A stretch of 64,000 nucleotides of DNA from Acrasis kona (Eukaryota > Heterolobosea > Eutetramitea > Acrasida > Acrasidae): positions 62,001 to 126,000 of the forward strand of contig JAOPGA020000078.1 of assembly GCA_026419775.2 (NCBI GenBank), written 5' to 3'. Within the stretch, counting starts at the first letter, position 1. Each line of letters starts with the position of its first letter. Positions 50,695 to 61,616 of this stretch are shown piece by piece. The translations under genes and the position numbers were made by a program. Below the pieces are notes generated by a model. That model did no database searches and was not told the origin of the DNA. It was given only the letters and a program-made list of their open reading frames with translations.

Positions 50695-52309
50695 TGACAA
50701 GATCACCCAGATCAAGGGAGAAGGGTCTGGTATCCACTCATATTCTCATGAGGAGACGGAAGCCTTTACTGAGTTCATTAACGATCATCTTTCAAAAGAT
50801 GCTCAAATCGGAAGTCGCTTCCCAATCACCCCAGAGCAATTGTTCGACTCTGTTCAGGATGGTGTTCTATTATGGTAAGCTATAATCACATTGTTCTTCG
50901 GTTCTGATATCCAAAAGTAAACTATTAAACGTGTGCGTTCCAGGTACAATCGATGAGCGTGTCATCAACGTCAAAGCTAAGCTTAACCCATGGGAGGTCA
51001 ACGAAAATCACACCCTAGCCATCAACTCTGCTAAGGGTATTGGTTGCAGTATCGTAAACATCGGACAGAACGATTTGAATGAAGGAAGACCACACATTGT
51101 TCTTGGTCTAGTCTGGCAAGTAATAAAGATCGGTCTATTGCAAGACATTAACTTGAAACAACATCCAGAGTTGGTTCGTCTTCTATTGGACGGAGAAGAG
51201 CTCAGCGACTTATTGAAGCTATCTCCTGAGGCAGTAAGTAAACAATTATTTTGGTTTGGTTTAAACATCACAACTAGCTACTTATCAGATGGGTCAACTA
51301 CCACCTAAAGGAAGCAGAAAGCCAAAGACGTATCAAGAACTTCACTGAGGACATTAAAGATTCCGAAGTTTATACCATTCTTCTAAAGCAAATTTGTCCC
51401 AACAACGAGTGCGATCTATCACCACTAAACGAAAGTGACTTGGAACAAAGAGCCGAGCTTATGTTGCAACAGGCAAATAAATTGGACTGCAGAAAGTTCG
51501 TCAAGCCTCGCGATGTTGTCAAGGGAAATCAAAAGTTGAATTTGGCATACACCGCTAATTTGTTCAATAGTTACCCAGCATTGAACCCCATTAACAAAGA
51601 AGATTATGACTTTGCAGAGTTACTTGACTTTGATGGTGAGGGTACACGTGAGGAGAAGGTATTCAGATTATGGATGCAATCTTTGGGTCTAGACGTAAAC
51701 AACTTGTTTGAGGACTTACGCGATGGTTCTCTATTGTTGAAGTTGATTGAAAAGATCAACCCTGGAGCCGTTGACTGGAAGAGCGCAAAGACAACACCAA
51801 AGAACAAGTTCGAAGCCGTTCAAAACACTAACTATGTTATAAACTTGGCCAAGCAATTCAACTTGAGCACTGTTAATGTGGGAGGTGTGGACATTTATGA
51901 GAAGAACAAAAAATTGATTCTTGGTATCGTTTGGCAATTGATGAGATTGTCATTGGTCAACACATTGAAGGAACTTGGTGGCGGAAAGAAGGTCGACGAC
52001 CAGGCCATTTTGAACTCGGCCAATTCCAAGGTACCTGACGATAAGATCTCCAGCTTCCAAGATCCAAAACTAAAGACTGGTGTGTTCTTGATCAAGTTGT
52101 GCAAGGCCATCTCTGAGAGATCCGTCAACATGGATTTGGTCACTTCAGGTGAGACTGAAGCCGATGCCGCACAGAACGCCAAGTATGCAATCTCTGTTGC
52201 ACGTAAGATTGGTGCACCAGTGTTCTTGTTATATGAAGATATTGTGGAGATCAAGCCAAAGATGATTCTAGCGTTTGTTGCATCATTGCTCAGTGTAAAA
52301 GAGAAGTAA
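50666..52309 (+). CDS. Fimbrin/plastin actin-bundling protein lacking EF-hands (three exons)
   Basis: Exons 50666-50874, 50918-51233 and 51278-52309, introns 43 and 44 nt, about 518 residues. Four calponin-homology (CH) domains in two tandem actin-binding domains are visible: CH1 [15 protein letters not shown] through [13 protein letters not shown]2 beginning [17 protein letters not shown]3 [23 protein letters not shown] through [13 protein letters not shown]4 [11 protein letters not shown] through ILAFVASLL. The two splice sites are decided by restoring [18 protein letters not shown] and EALLIRWVN. The usual N-terminal EF-hand pair (~100 residues) is absent, as in some protist fimbrins, so bundling should be calcium-independent. 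Cytoplasmic actin network (inference). Confidence 0.95.
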
Positions 52310-52597
52310 AAATTTAATGTTTTGTTATGATTGGGTTTTGTTGTACTTTTGTTTCTTATTCGATAATCCTCTACTTGTCAAGCCTGTTTGTGGACATCAA
52401 CTCTAGAATGTTTATAATTTAAATCACAAACTATCACTTCTATTCATTTTTATAAACCTACACAGGCTGTACTTGCTCTTGTCTTTTGATACTTACTTGG
52501 CCTGCCTGTACATTGTTCAATCAAGCTATTTACTTTAAAGGCTGTCTAACGCGAGTTGTTTCTTGTCTTCATCAATACAATTTTAAAATAAAAATCG

Positions 52598-55144
52598 ATG
52601 CCAACGCCAGCCTTTGATGATGAAATGGTGACAGACTCCCCTGAGAGCACGAGCGAAGATGCACCATCACTTCGAAAAATGACTGTTAGGGTCTTAACGC
52701 CCGGAACAGGGCAGGCCATCGAGCATGTTATAAGATTAAAGGACTCAACAAACAAGAAACTCAACGCAGAAGAGAACAATGAAATACACACGCTGAATGA
52801 AAACAATACCATGGACCAACCTATTGTCGAATCGAATGGAGAAGTCGTGGAGGACACACAAAGTTCTTCCGAGTTGGACGATGACGACTCTAATTCGGCA
52901 ATGGACAAAGATTATCGACCTGCTAGAACTACACAAAACCAAGAGGGGATTAAGTCACCAAAGAGCAAAGCACAACCGGTTTTTGAGTTGGACATACCAG
53001 ATGACGCTCCACAAGAAGAAAAAGATTTTTACCCAAAGCTTTTTACATGGCTGAGAGAGCAGGGAATGGATTTAAAGAAGGTGCCCAACATGGGTCACAG
53101 AACGTTAGATCTTTATAATTTATACCTACAAGTTACACAGAGAGGCGGCATTAGTCAAGTAAACGAAAGAGCTAGGGCTAACGCACTTGAAGGTTTGTGG
53201 GCTTCTATATTCAGAAAAATGAGGAACTATAAAATAACAATCACAAACAGTGCGGTAAGGTTAAAGCAATACTACAACAAATACCTGGCTGCATTTGAAA
53301 AAGCACACTTTCATCCTCCAGCCGTATCGGACGCACCAACAAAACCAACCAAAAAAACAAGAACACCACAGCCAATTGAGACTCCTAACCCAATACAAAA
53401 CAATCACACAGAAAGTTCGAATGAAGTTGAGGTGAACAATCAAGAAAAGAGCGAAGAAATTACGGAAGAATACACACCAGTATTATTAAGAATTTTCAGC
53501 CCATGGAAGGAAGCGCCCAAACAAGACGAAAACACTTCGAACGCAACAGGTTCGAATTCATCGGCCACGACCCTTTTGAATCCATCAGAACCCTCCGCTG
53601 CACCCATCCTCAAAAATAGGAAAAACAGAAAAACTACTTTTACGCACCCGATAGCCACTGATGACTTGTGTACTTTGGAAGAAGCCAACGAGTTCATTCG
53701 CACGGGCAAGTTCACGGCCGAACAAATCCTGAACGTCGAGAGAAGACTCCCCATCATTGAAATCAAAGCCACCATCAACAATCACTCCGCCACAGGACGT
53801 GCCATGTTGAGCGAACTTCCATTCCAACATAATGTGACCACGTATGGTCATTTGCTGTACTTTACCATTCCTCCCATTTCAAGGAAACCAGGCGTCAGAT
53901 CAGAAATGAAAAAGATTGGAAAACAATATGTAGATAAGGGCGAATTAGTTTACTGGGAAGATGGAAGTAGCGTGTGCTTGCCCTGGGGTAAGACTGGAGT
54001 TTCGATGGACGAAGAACTCGACGGATCGACACGTGACAAGAGCGCCGATAAATTGAACCAACACAAATGTAAATTAATCGAAGCCTGCACAATGTTTGGG
54101 CGGTGTGAACAATTATCATGCACCCGATATGAGATCAACCAGGAGACAGGATTGATTACAAATCACTCGGACTTGGATTCATTTGTGGAATTGGACAGAG
54201 TTATGGATGACTTTGTGGTGTTGATACATCATGATGACAGCCGGTCAACGACGTCGACGTCACCAAAGAATAGTAGCTTACAATCAACCTTGAACAAACC
54301 TATCCAAATACAACCATCAAACATCCCGCCACCGCCGCAACCACCAAGAGATAATATTTCGAACGGAACTACATTTAATGTGCCCATTTCAACTGCTCTA
54401 GCATCACTTGTAACCATGGAGAGAGAAAACTCTTCCACGCCCCATCCTCCTTATCAGACCAAGATCAAAGCTACGACATCTATACCTTCAATATCCACCA
54501 ATAAGAAGCGTCGCAAGAAAACCGACACAAGAGATGAAGATCCCAATAGACCTAACAAGGTACAAAAAATGACTTCACCGTCGACGCCTAGTTCAAACGT
54601 TGCGCCCATTGTTGAGTCCACTCAAGAAGCCGTGAGCGCCGAACCGACCACCACTCACGACAGGTCAACTCTTAATTCACAACCAGTTACCACCAACTGC
54701 ACATTTAAACCTCAAAAAGAAACAGCTCCTGCCATTAACCAATTAAAGAGAAGAAAATGTATCCTTCCATCCCCCCTACCAGAAAGTTTTTGTGAGGTCA
54801 ATCAAGAGGACGCTCATAGTTCGACCGAACCCGCCAATCACGTGGTCATTAGATATAAATACGAAGGAGAAAAGGAGAACGACAGCAGGCTACTAAAAAA
54901 AACTTTTATTTGCAATCCATCGACCGATTGTGAAATCAACGGTGGGAATGTAGTTCATTTGTTGACTCAAGATCATGTCGACGTAGATGAGATTGAGGAG
55001 ATTAGATATTACGAGTATGGTAGCGACGAAGAGAGCAGTGGATGGGTGTTAATGGGTGAGACCTACCGGTGTAAATTTAACAATGATAAAAAAAAGGACA
55101 ACGGAAAGACAAGGATCAAACTTCAACTGAAAAGAACTTATTAA
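52598..55144 (+). CDS. ARID/BRIGHT DNA-binding domain protein
   Basis: Single exon, 848 residues. The ARID domain lies at about residues 140-235: KDFYPKLFTWLREQGMDLKK, DLYNLYLQVTQRGG and AVRLKQYYNKYLAAFEK, with the expected buried Trp and the Tyr of helix 5. It should bind DNA as part of a chromatin regulator such as a SWI/SNF-type complex (inference). Flanks are acidic and Ser/Thr-rich. The middle of the protein (about 350-550) contains an unrecognised folded region with several Trp and Tyr (for example VYWEDGSSVCLPWG). The C-terminal ~110 residues also look folded (RYKYEGEKEND). No other known domain is visible. Confidence 0.85.
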   Translation: MPTPAFDDEMVTDSPESTSEDAPSLRKMTVRVLTPGTGQAIEHVIRLKDSTNKKLNAEENNEIHTLNENNTMDQPIVESNGEVVEDTQSSSELDDDDSNSAMDKDYRPARTTQNQEGIKSPKSKAQPVFELDIPDDAPQEEKDFYPKLFTWLREQGMDLKKVPNMGHRTLDLYNLYLQVTQRGGISQVNERARANALEGLWASIFRKMRNYKITITNSAVRLKQYYNKYLAAFEKAHFHPPAVSDAPTKPTKKTRTPQPIETPNPIQNNHTESSNEVEVNNQEKSEEITEEYTPVLLRIFSPWKEAPKQDENTSNATGSNSSATTLLNPSEPSAAPILKNRKNRKTTFTHPIATDDLCTLEEANEFIRTGKFTAEQILNVERRLPIIEIKATINNHSATGRAMLSELPFQHNVTTYGHLLYFTIPPISRKPGVRSEMKKIGKQYVDKGELVYWEDGSSVCLPWGKTGVSMDEELDGSTRDKSADKLNQHKCKLIEACTMFGRCEQLSCTRYEINQETGLITNHSDLDSFVELDRVMDDFVVLIHHDDSRSTTSTSPKNSSLQSTLNKPIQIQPSNIPPPPQPPRDNISNGTTFNVPISTALASLVTMERENSSTPHPPYQTKIKATTSIPSISTNKKRRKKTDTRDEDPNRPNKVQKMTSPSTPSSNVAPIVESTQEAVSAEPTTTHDRSTLNSQPVTTNCTFKPQKETAPAINQLKRRKCILPSPLPESFCEVNQEDAHSSTEPANHVVIRYKYEGEKENDSRLLKKTFICNPSTDCEINGGNVVHLLTQDHVDVDEIEEIRYYEYGSDEESSGWVLMGETYRCKFNNDKKKDNGKTRIKLQLKRTY

Positions 55145-55209
55145 AAATAATTATTGTTTGTAAACGCATCGTTTCGTTTTTATTCAATATACAATTATTT
55201 ACTTTTACA

Positions 55210-56114
55210 CTAGCATGGCGATTGTGGTGAATTAACATCTCCTGGGGACAGTAATTTCCTTCCATCCGAATCGATCCTCCTACTTATGGACAGCATAGCT
55301 GGTTTTAAATCTGCGTGAGCGTGCTTTACGGTGTGTGTCGTTGTCTTTCTAAAGCGACCACAAGTGACGAATGTGAGCAATGACGACCACAATTGATGAT
55401 GTGGTACAATCGCCCAACCACTTTCTTGTAGATGATATTTCCTATATAATGTTCCGACAAAGAAGTAGGTGCACAATAAAAAGACGACCGAAGCGGTCAT
55501 TACCGCAAAGCTTATGCCGACTATCAAAGCAGCGGATGTTTGATTTGCTGGACAAGCTAGGTGGGATCGTATTCTAAATACATAAAGAATTTCCGATCCT
55601 GTGTCTTGTTCGCCGACATATTTTAAACTAGTTTGATTTAATTGTTTTTCGTTAGGGTCACACATCATCTGAATTTTTACTGTCTTTGAATAGCCGCTGT
55701 ATTCAAAAGGTAAGTAAGTTAGTTGTGCACCAAAAGAGGCGTCGTTTTCATCCAAAAGCTCAATGGTTACATCATTTTCGGCAGGAGAGGCCATAGGTTC
55801 GCATATGCTTGTATGATGCCCATACTCGTAAGACTTGCTTTCAACCCCATTCTTTTTACAAGAAGTGTATTGTTGGAAGTTGTTCGCCACGTCACAAATC
55901 TGTATAAAATAAGACCACGTTGGCTGTTTGGAATCTTTCACAATATAATACCCTTCGCTAATGGACAATTAAAAACCATAATAGGTGCAACTTACGGGCT
56001 GCGAAGTTTATTCAGATCGATTTCAGACCCCTTGTGATTTATTTTACAGTTTTCATATAGTTGTGCGTGGGCCATGAATGCGATGCACAGGCACACCAAC
56101 ACCTTCAATGTCAT
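55210..56114 (-). CDS. Type I membrane protein, MRH/Atg27-type putative sorting receptor (two exons)
   Basis: Exons 55996-56114 and 55210-55957 (38-nt intron) give about 288 residues. The start is placed at the ATG at 56114, since TLKVLVCLCIAFMAHA is a clean signal peptide; upstream in-frame ATGs would bury it. The lumenal part has paired Cys (ENCKINH, QICDVANN, TSCKKNG, SICEPM, MMCDPNE, LACPANQT) in the pattern of mannose-6-phosphate-receptor-homology and Atg27-type domains. A single membrane helix (ALIVGISFAVMTASVVFLLCTYFF) precedes a cytosolic tail starting YRKYHLQESGWAIVPHHQLW, similar to cation-dependent M6PR-like tails. Probable cargo receptor of the Golgi-endosome route; family call is moderate. 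Confidence 0.7.
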
Positions 56115-56336
56115 TTTCAAAAAACCAGTTTGTAACAACCGAATTTTTGTAATCCTCATTAACGTTTTTTCTTCTGCGTAAGGCATGTCCTTTGAATTAG
56201 ACCTTAATTTAATATTACTCAAGTAGGGGCGCTTCCTTGTCTAATATCTTGCCATTGCATCTTGTTCACTCGGTTGAGTTTTTTTAGCAATGGTACAAAA
56301 AAGTTCAAAACAAATCATCATTTACAATTTTTGAAA

Positions 56337-57671
56337 ATGAGGAACGACAACCACGACCAAGGATTTCCAGTTCATCCAGGATCGTCGGCATCCCCACCAG
56401 CATTTACAAACATGCGACCTCAAACACCTCCACAAAATCTCAGCTTTTACGAAACCACGGCCTACAATCAACAAAATGGGCTAAACGGAAACATGAACAC
56501 AATGAATAGCGCACAACCAAATCCCGGGTACAATAACTACGGGCAATTTAATCCAGCTGACCAAGGTATGGGATTCGGTCAAGGAGGTTTCGGACAAGGC
56601 ATGGGTCAGCAGTTTGGTGGTTTAATTAACAACCCAGCTGCTAATCTACTTGTGGGAATGGGAATGAACAGCCTCAACAACGCGTTGGGAGATAACGTAC
56701 GTTAAACAATTGAAAATACTCATTAACAACATTAGGTTGGTAGATACAAGGGCTATTTTGAAGGTTTAAAAATGTATTTTAACGTTGATAATCGCTATGT
56801 CCTACAAAAACTCCGTCTTCTACTACTCCCCTACACAAACAAATCATGGGAAAGAAAGGGAAATCAACCACAAGACGAAACATTCAGCACACCACGCGAT
56901 CCAAACGAACCCGATCTATACATACCTTTTATGGCATTTTTGACCTACATCCTATTGACATGCTATATTATGGGAATAGAGAACAGATTCACACCAGACC
57001 TATTGGCTGCAACTGCGTCGACCAGTATCTTCGTCAACTTGATTGAGATTAGTTTAGTGAAGCTCGGCTTCTACATTCTTTCCGTACCAACGAACATTCC
57101 ATTTTTGGACATGTGCGCATATAGCGGCTACAAGTATGTTGGCATTGTGTTGAGCATTTTTGCTGGGAATATCTTTGGAGGAGTAGGCTATTTCCCCATG
57201 CTCGCTTTCACTAGCATCGGGACGTGCTACTTTATGGTAAGTATTTTTAATCAATCGTGATTTTTTCATCACTCACATCAGGTCAAAACACTACGTCGCG
57301 CCGGAGTTCAAAACGAAGACAGCAGCTTGAGAGTGAGATTCGATCACAACACAGCCAAGAGAAATTACTTTGTAGTGATTGTGGCATTGTTACAACCACT
57401 GTTCATGTTCTTCTTGAGTTATTCATATTCCAACCAATTCGTCTTTTCCTCTTTGTTTGCTGCCGCTGGTGCCAAATCATTGACTCCCATCAACGACGGT
57501 AATAATGCGTTGGCACCTGCGAATGAGCCTGTTCAAGATAAGCCTGCAGAAGTTGTCGAACCACAACAGAACGAAGTTTTAAGAGAGGAAGCCAAAGTAG
57601 ATCAAGATGTCATAAATCAACAGCCGAAAAGGAACGAAAGATTGAAGAGACCACGTAACTTGAAGAAATAA
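56337..57671 (+). CDS. YIF1: YIF1 (Yip1-interacting factor) ER-Golgi membrane protein (three exons)
   Basis: Exons 56337-56696, 56736-57236 and 57282-57671 with 39- and 45-nt introns, about 416 residues. The N-terminus is Asn/Gln/Gly-rich and disordered. The conserved entry into the membrane domain, KGYFEGLKMYFNVDNRYVLQ, is best seen as YFNVDNRYVLQKLRLLLLPY, followed by WERK and about five membrane helices (YIPFMAFLTYILLTCYI; ISLVKLGFYIL; VGIVLSIFAGNIFGG). TLRRAGVQNEDSSLRVR is family-typical between late helices. YIF1 works with YIP1 in COPII vesicle budding and Golgi trafficking. The C-terminal tail after the last helix is unusually long and charged. Confidence 0.9.
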
Positions 57672-57675
57672 ACAT

Positions 57676-58464
57676 TTATAAAGTTAATCCACCATCAATT
57701 GTTAAAACGTGACCTGTAATGTATTTTGATTCAATAAGGAATATGACTCCTTGTGAGATGTCTTGCGGGTCTGCCATGCTTGATCCCAAAACATATTTTA
57801 CTTGGTCAACCGAGACTTGTTTTGTCATGTCCGTGTCAACAAAGCCCGGTGCGACAATATTTACTTTGATGCCTTTTGGTATTAATTCTTTTGCTAAAGA
57901 CTTGGAGAAACCTACTATTGCGGCCTTGGATGAAGCATAGATACTTTGACCTGGATTGTTTCTACCATTTCCAATCACACTAGAAATGTTAACAATATCA
58001 CCCTGTTTTTTATGTTTAATCATCAATTTTACTGCCTCTTTGCTCGTAAAAATTGTTCCCATAACATTTGTTTGGATTAATTGTTGCATTTCTTGGGTTG
58101 GGTATTGAAGTATTATACCGTTTCTGTTGACACCAGCACTATTCACAAGTATGTCTACATGATTAAATTTGGTCTCAATGTTTTTGAACGCGTTCTTAAC
58201 ACTCATCTCATCTGAGACATCACAATAGCAATACATATGATTTTGGTCGCAACCATCAATTGTTGGTAAATTTAACACGTTTGATTCTGATCTACTGAGT
58301 AATGCTACGGATGCACCACGCTCCGCTAAGGAGTGTGCAACTGCTCTTCCTATGCCACGAGAGGATCCTGTAACTACAGCTGTCTTTCCTTTAAACGGAG
58401 TGTAGTTTGAAAAGCATCTTTGTGTTGACTTGATTGGTGTATGTTCTAAAAATTTTCTTATCAT
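57676..58464 (-). CDS. 3-oxoacyl-ACP reductase (FabG-like SDR), probably mitochondrial
   Basis: Single exon; about 262 residues from the ATG at 58464, ten residues more if the ATG at 58494 is used. Short-chain dehydrogenase fold: TGSSRGIG cofactor motif, NSAG, catalytic Ser in VNISSVIGNG and YASSKAA (YxxxK), and a terminal HVLTIDGG. This set is typical for FabG-type NAD(P)H-dependent reductases. The N-terminal stretch before the fold (MIRKFLEHTPIKSTQRCFS) is basic, Ser/Thr-rich and without acidic residues apart from one Glu, resembling a mitochondrial transit peptide, so a role in mitochondrial type II fatty acid synthesis is likely. Confidence 0.88.
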   Translation of the reverse strand: MIRKFLEHTPIKSTQRCFSNYTPFKGKTAVVTGSSRGIGRAVAHSLAERGASVALLSRSESNVLNLPTIDGCDQNHMYCYCDVSDEMSVKNAFKNIETKFNHVDILVNSAGVNRNGIILQYPTQEMQQLIQTNVMGTIFTSKEAVKLMIKHKKQGDIVNISSVIGNGRNNPGQSIYASSKAAIVGFSKSLAKELIPKGIKVNIVAPGFVDTDMTKQVSVDQVKYVLGSSMADPQDISQGVIFLIESKYITGHVLTIDGGLTL

Positions 58465-58684
58465 TTGTTGTAATAGACAAGGGTACAATAGCAATAATAA
58501 ATTATCCTAATGAAAGAAGTAATCCTATTCGCGATCATTCCTTTTCCTCATTTGTTATTCAACGTAAAAGTTTTATCGTTGGTCCAGTGATTCGGATTTT
58601 TGTAAGATCTGTTCCCATGTTTGGTATTAACGTCATCTTTCGCTGATCAAATCACCTACTGAATAAAACCAACTCAAGTCAAAG

Positions 58685-59350
58685 ATGGCCACCTCTCCGA
58701 ATTCTAACCTTTCATTATCACCGGGAGCCCCAGCAAACGTTAGGATAGCTGTCTTAGGGGGACAACAGGATGTTGTTTCAGATTTTGTGTTTAGTTTCCT
58801 CGACAGACCCTCCTGTGTAGACCCAAATGATGAAAAGTGTTTATCTAAATCTACACAAATAAACGGGCAACAATTTAATGTCCAGGTTAATTATACAAGT
58901 GGCCAAGAATCATATAGATCCCTTCAAGATTCATACCTCAGACAATGCCATGGATTTGTGTGTATATACGATAAGTACAAGCAATGGACACTTGATGAGC
59001 TTCTTATGGATTACCTGCCAAAAATCGAACGTGTTGCTGCATCCAACAAAGAAATCAAAACAGTCCCACTAATCTTCTTCGCAAATGAGACAGACGCACA
59101 TGCGTGGAGCTCGTTGGAAGAACTAACTGCAAAAAACAAACTAGAGGCGTGGTTGAAATTTAAACCGCTTTGGGTGGAAGGTAACACTAGAACTGGAGCC
59201 AACGTTAATGAGTGTGTGTGGATGCTACTTAACCAACTCGTCAAGTTACATTACGAAAGAGAATTAGAGTTTCAAACGCTGTCAAATAAGAAGAAGCTTA
59301 CAGGAAAGAACAAAAAATCAATCAAGCAGAAAAAGTGTTTGATCATGTAA
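58685..59350 (+). CDS. Ras-like pseudo-GTPase with CaaX box
   Basis: Single exon, 221 residues. The chain aligns with a Ras-family G domain: a P-loop position reading VLGGQQDVVSDF, which lacks the GK[ST] of the GxxxxGK[ST] motif; a switch II position reading NYTSGQESYRSLQDSYLR in place of DxxGQE; HGFVCIYD; and FFANETDA in place of NKxD. A longer, basic C-terminus ends in CLIM, a canonical prenylation (CaaX) signal. Fold and membrane anchoring look retained while nucleotide binding is doubtful. It may act as an adaptor or pseudo-GTPase in signalling (inference). Divergent from FabG with ~190 bp between. Confidence 0.75.
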   Translation: MATSPNSNLSLSPGAPANVRIAVLGGQQDVVSDFVFSFLDRPSCVDPNDEKCLSKSTQINGQQFNVQVNYTSGQESYRSLQDSYLRQCHGFVCIYDKYKQWTLDELLMDYLPKIERVAASNKEIKTVPLIFFANETDAHAWSSLEELTAKNKLEAWLKFKPLWVEGNTRTGANVNECVWMLLNQLVKLHYERELEFQTLSNKKKLTGKNKKSIKQKKCLIM

Positions 59351-59385
59351 AATAATAAATTATTAACAACTTCACATTTACTTTT

Positions 59386-60758
59386 TCACCACTTTCTTGT
59401 TCCAACTCCAAATCTTCTTGGTTCGAACGATGACTGTGGCTGCTCCTCTTCAGATAAATACTTCTTTACATAATCATTTAACATGCATGTGGTTGCTTTT
59501 GTAAAAACGGTTTCTTTACATTCTTCCAGCAAAAGAGCATCCTTCATTAGTTGTCTAGTTATTCTCATTCGACTAGCAGCAAACTTTAAAAAGATGAATT
59601 CGGAGTTCATCATGTTGAAAGAAAGCTTCAAATCATAAAAAGATACTAATGTGAACATGCACTTGTTATCTGAAATCTCTTTAAAGACCCAACCGCAAAT
59701 CATGCTGATGGGTATAAAGTTTGTGGTATCAATGTCGTCTCTTCCGTGACCCGACTTGAAAGGTTCCACGTCGCTCATTTGTTCTGGATATCCGCCGGTG
59801 TGTATCTTCTGTGTTGTCTTCATCAGAAAGATGTAGCATTTCTTCTCAGTGTCATAAACAACGGTTGACAAAAGATTGGCGACACGTCCAGTGGCGAGTG
59901 GAAAGTGAAAAACAAGTTGCGAACAGTGTATGGGGTATGGTGTGGAGGCATCTATTTTTTTGTAACCTACAGACTTCCATGAAGTAATAGTTTTATCGGA
60001 TCGTGAAGTCCACTCAAAGTTTGATGTAATATTCATTGCTTTAAAAGCACTACACGACAAGTATCCGGAGCTTTTACCAAGTTTTAGTCTAGTTGAACCA
60101 CCAATAGCATAGTTCGTTCTACTTGTATAGCAACTAAAGTGGTCAGGGTCGCTGTCAATGTTGCCCCCACTCCAATCAGGAGAATCTTCTGCTAACTTTA
60201 ACAAAAAGACAATGTCTCTGTCGTTTATTGTCTCACAGTTAAAATCCTTCGGTTCGTATAGGAGTGCCTTGTTGGGAATCTGGGAAACATGTATGGATAT
60301 TTTTTTTATCAATGCTTCTCCTTTCTTAGAATACATTTGAAAATGTTTGCTTCGGACATAGCGAGGAAGACAATCTTCTTTCAAGTCACTATACACTATT
60401 TTATATGCCTCAAAAAACAACAACGGCTTCTTGATAACGTCGTCTCCTTCGATTGCAGCTTTTATAGCATTTTTCAGTACACCATCAATGTTCAACTCAA
60501 AGTTTGCTCCTTCGACAAAGTATTTGTGATATATGGAATCGTATGTATTTTTAATATCTCTCTCTGATGTGAGCCCCCTTACTTGTTTAATGTCAGTGAG
60601 GAAAGGAATCGCTTCGGGACTGTTTTTAAAAATAGAATTCAAAGTTGTGAGACTTACACATGGCATAGTTCAAGGTACTTCTGAAAGTCAGCAAGTACTT
60701 CGTTCTCTTCTAGAAGAAGGTCAAACTGGACTTCATAATCCAGAAGTTTGAACTTCAT
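59386..60758 (-). CDS. RGS domain plus START-like lipid-binding domain protein (two exons)
   Basis: Exon 1 60658-60758 and exon 2 59386-60619 (38-nt intron) give about 444 residues. Splicing restores a complete RGS domain: DLLLEENEVLADFQKYLELC, FLTDIKQVRG, IYHKYFVEGANFELNIDG, then FFEAYKIVYSDLKEDCLPRY and VRSKHFQMY. The ATG at 60666 inside the intron-exon boundary would truncate it. Residues about 140-370 look like a START (lipid-transfer) fold: GYLSCSAFKAMNITSNFEW, YPIHCSQLVFHFPLA, GWVFKEISDNKCMF and a C-terminal helix with MKDALLLEEC. Likely modulates heterotrimeric G-alpha activity in response to or together with a lipid ligand (inference). Convergent with the Ras-like gene. Confidence 0.78.
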
Positions 60759-61234
60759 ACGTTTTTTAAAAAAATTTGACATTTGAACGTCGACATTATA
60801 CCAAAATGGTAGTTGGGCTCTCTCAACTTGTCACTCACTCGCCACAAAACAAACATCTAATTGTCGCTACTTTTTCTATTAGATTTTAATGCTGATGAAC
60901 TAGTTGGACAGTGATAGAGGTTCAAAACAAAAATCAGTCTCAGGCATCATCTGAGGGAAATCCAAAAAAATTCATCAAAAAATTCATCATACAGTAACTG
61001 TTAGTACTTCAGCACGTCTACGGCGAAAAATTGAGGGTCTACAGCCACTTGTTCGTTTTCAAACAATTCATTATGACAGTCATCGGACAAAGGATTAAAT
61101 TCTAATTCTGGATTCTGCCGCGGTTATTGTTGTTAACGAAAGATCATCTCCACACTAGGTCTCTCCTGTTCGGTTGGGTTGACACCAGTTTCACAACCTT
61201 GATCGATTACAACAGCTTAGTTGACAGGCAAGAA
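60759..61234. other. Intergenic region with unresolved short coding-like fragments
   Basis: About 475 bp between the RGS-START gene (minus) and SPT4 (plus). It should contain both promoters. Short open stretches exist on both strands: on the plus strand from an ATG at 60806 (27 codons), and on the minus strand an acidic frame ending near 61005. None connects convincingly through splice sites, and no homology is apparent. I do not call a gene. Confidence 0.35.
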
Positions 61235-61603
61235 ATGAGTTCATATGAGGACTACGATGATGTCCCACGTCAAGTCACTGCTTCGGACGTAGTACCAAAT
61301 AATCAAAGAACATTACGCGCATGCGTAACGTGTGGATTAATAAAAAGCATAGATCAGTTTATTACGAATGGATGCGAGAACTGCACAAACATTAACATGA
61401 GGGAGGACAGAAAAAGAGTAGAAGAATGCACAAGTACAGCGTTTGAAGGGTACGTCATATAAATTAAGTAGTGTCCGACTTTTAGAATGATTGCTCTGAC
61501 AGCTCCAGAAAAAAGTTGGGTTGCAAAATGGCAAGGAGTGGAGAGAAAATGTAAGGGAATGTACGCTATAGCTGTATATGGAGACTTACCAGACCAAGAT
61601 TAA
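61235..61603 (+). CDS. SPT4: Transcription elongation factor SPT4 (two exons)
   Basis: Exons 61235-61449 and 61486-61603 (36-nt intron), about 110 residues, the normal SPT4 size. The zinc ribbon shows two CxxC pairs, ACVTCGLIKSIDQF and GCENC. The rest matches the SPT4 core: ECTSTAFEG, then after splicing MIALTAPEKSWVAKWQ and GMYAIAVYGDLP. SPT4 pairs with SPT5 (DSIF) to regulate RNA polymerase II and I elongation. The frame is open upstream of 61235 only without an ATG, so MSSYEDYDDV is taken as the start. Convergent with MED4, 13 bp apart. Confidence 0.93.
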
Positions 61604-61616
61604 ATTTTTTCATTTA

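Noticed and set aside
60804-61100. Small spliced gene between the RGS-START and SPT4 genes
   Set aside because: Protein-like fragments occur in several frames on both strands, but no splice combination gives one consistent product.
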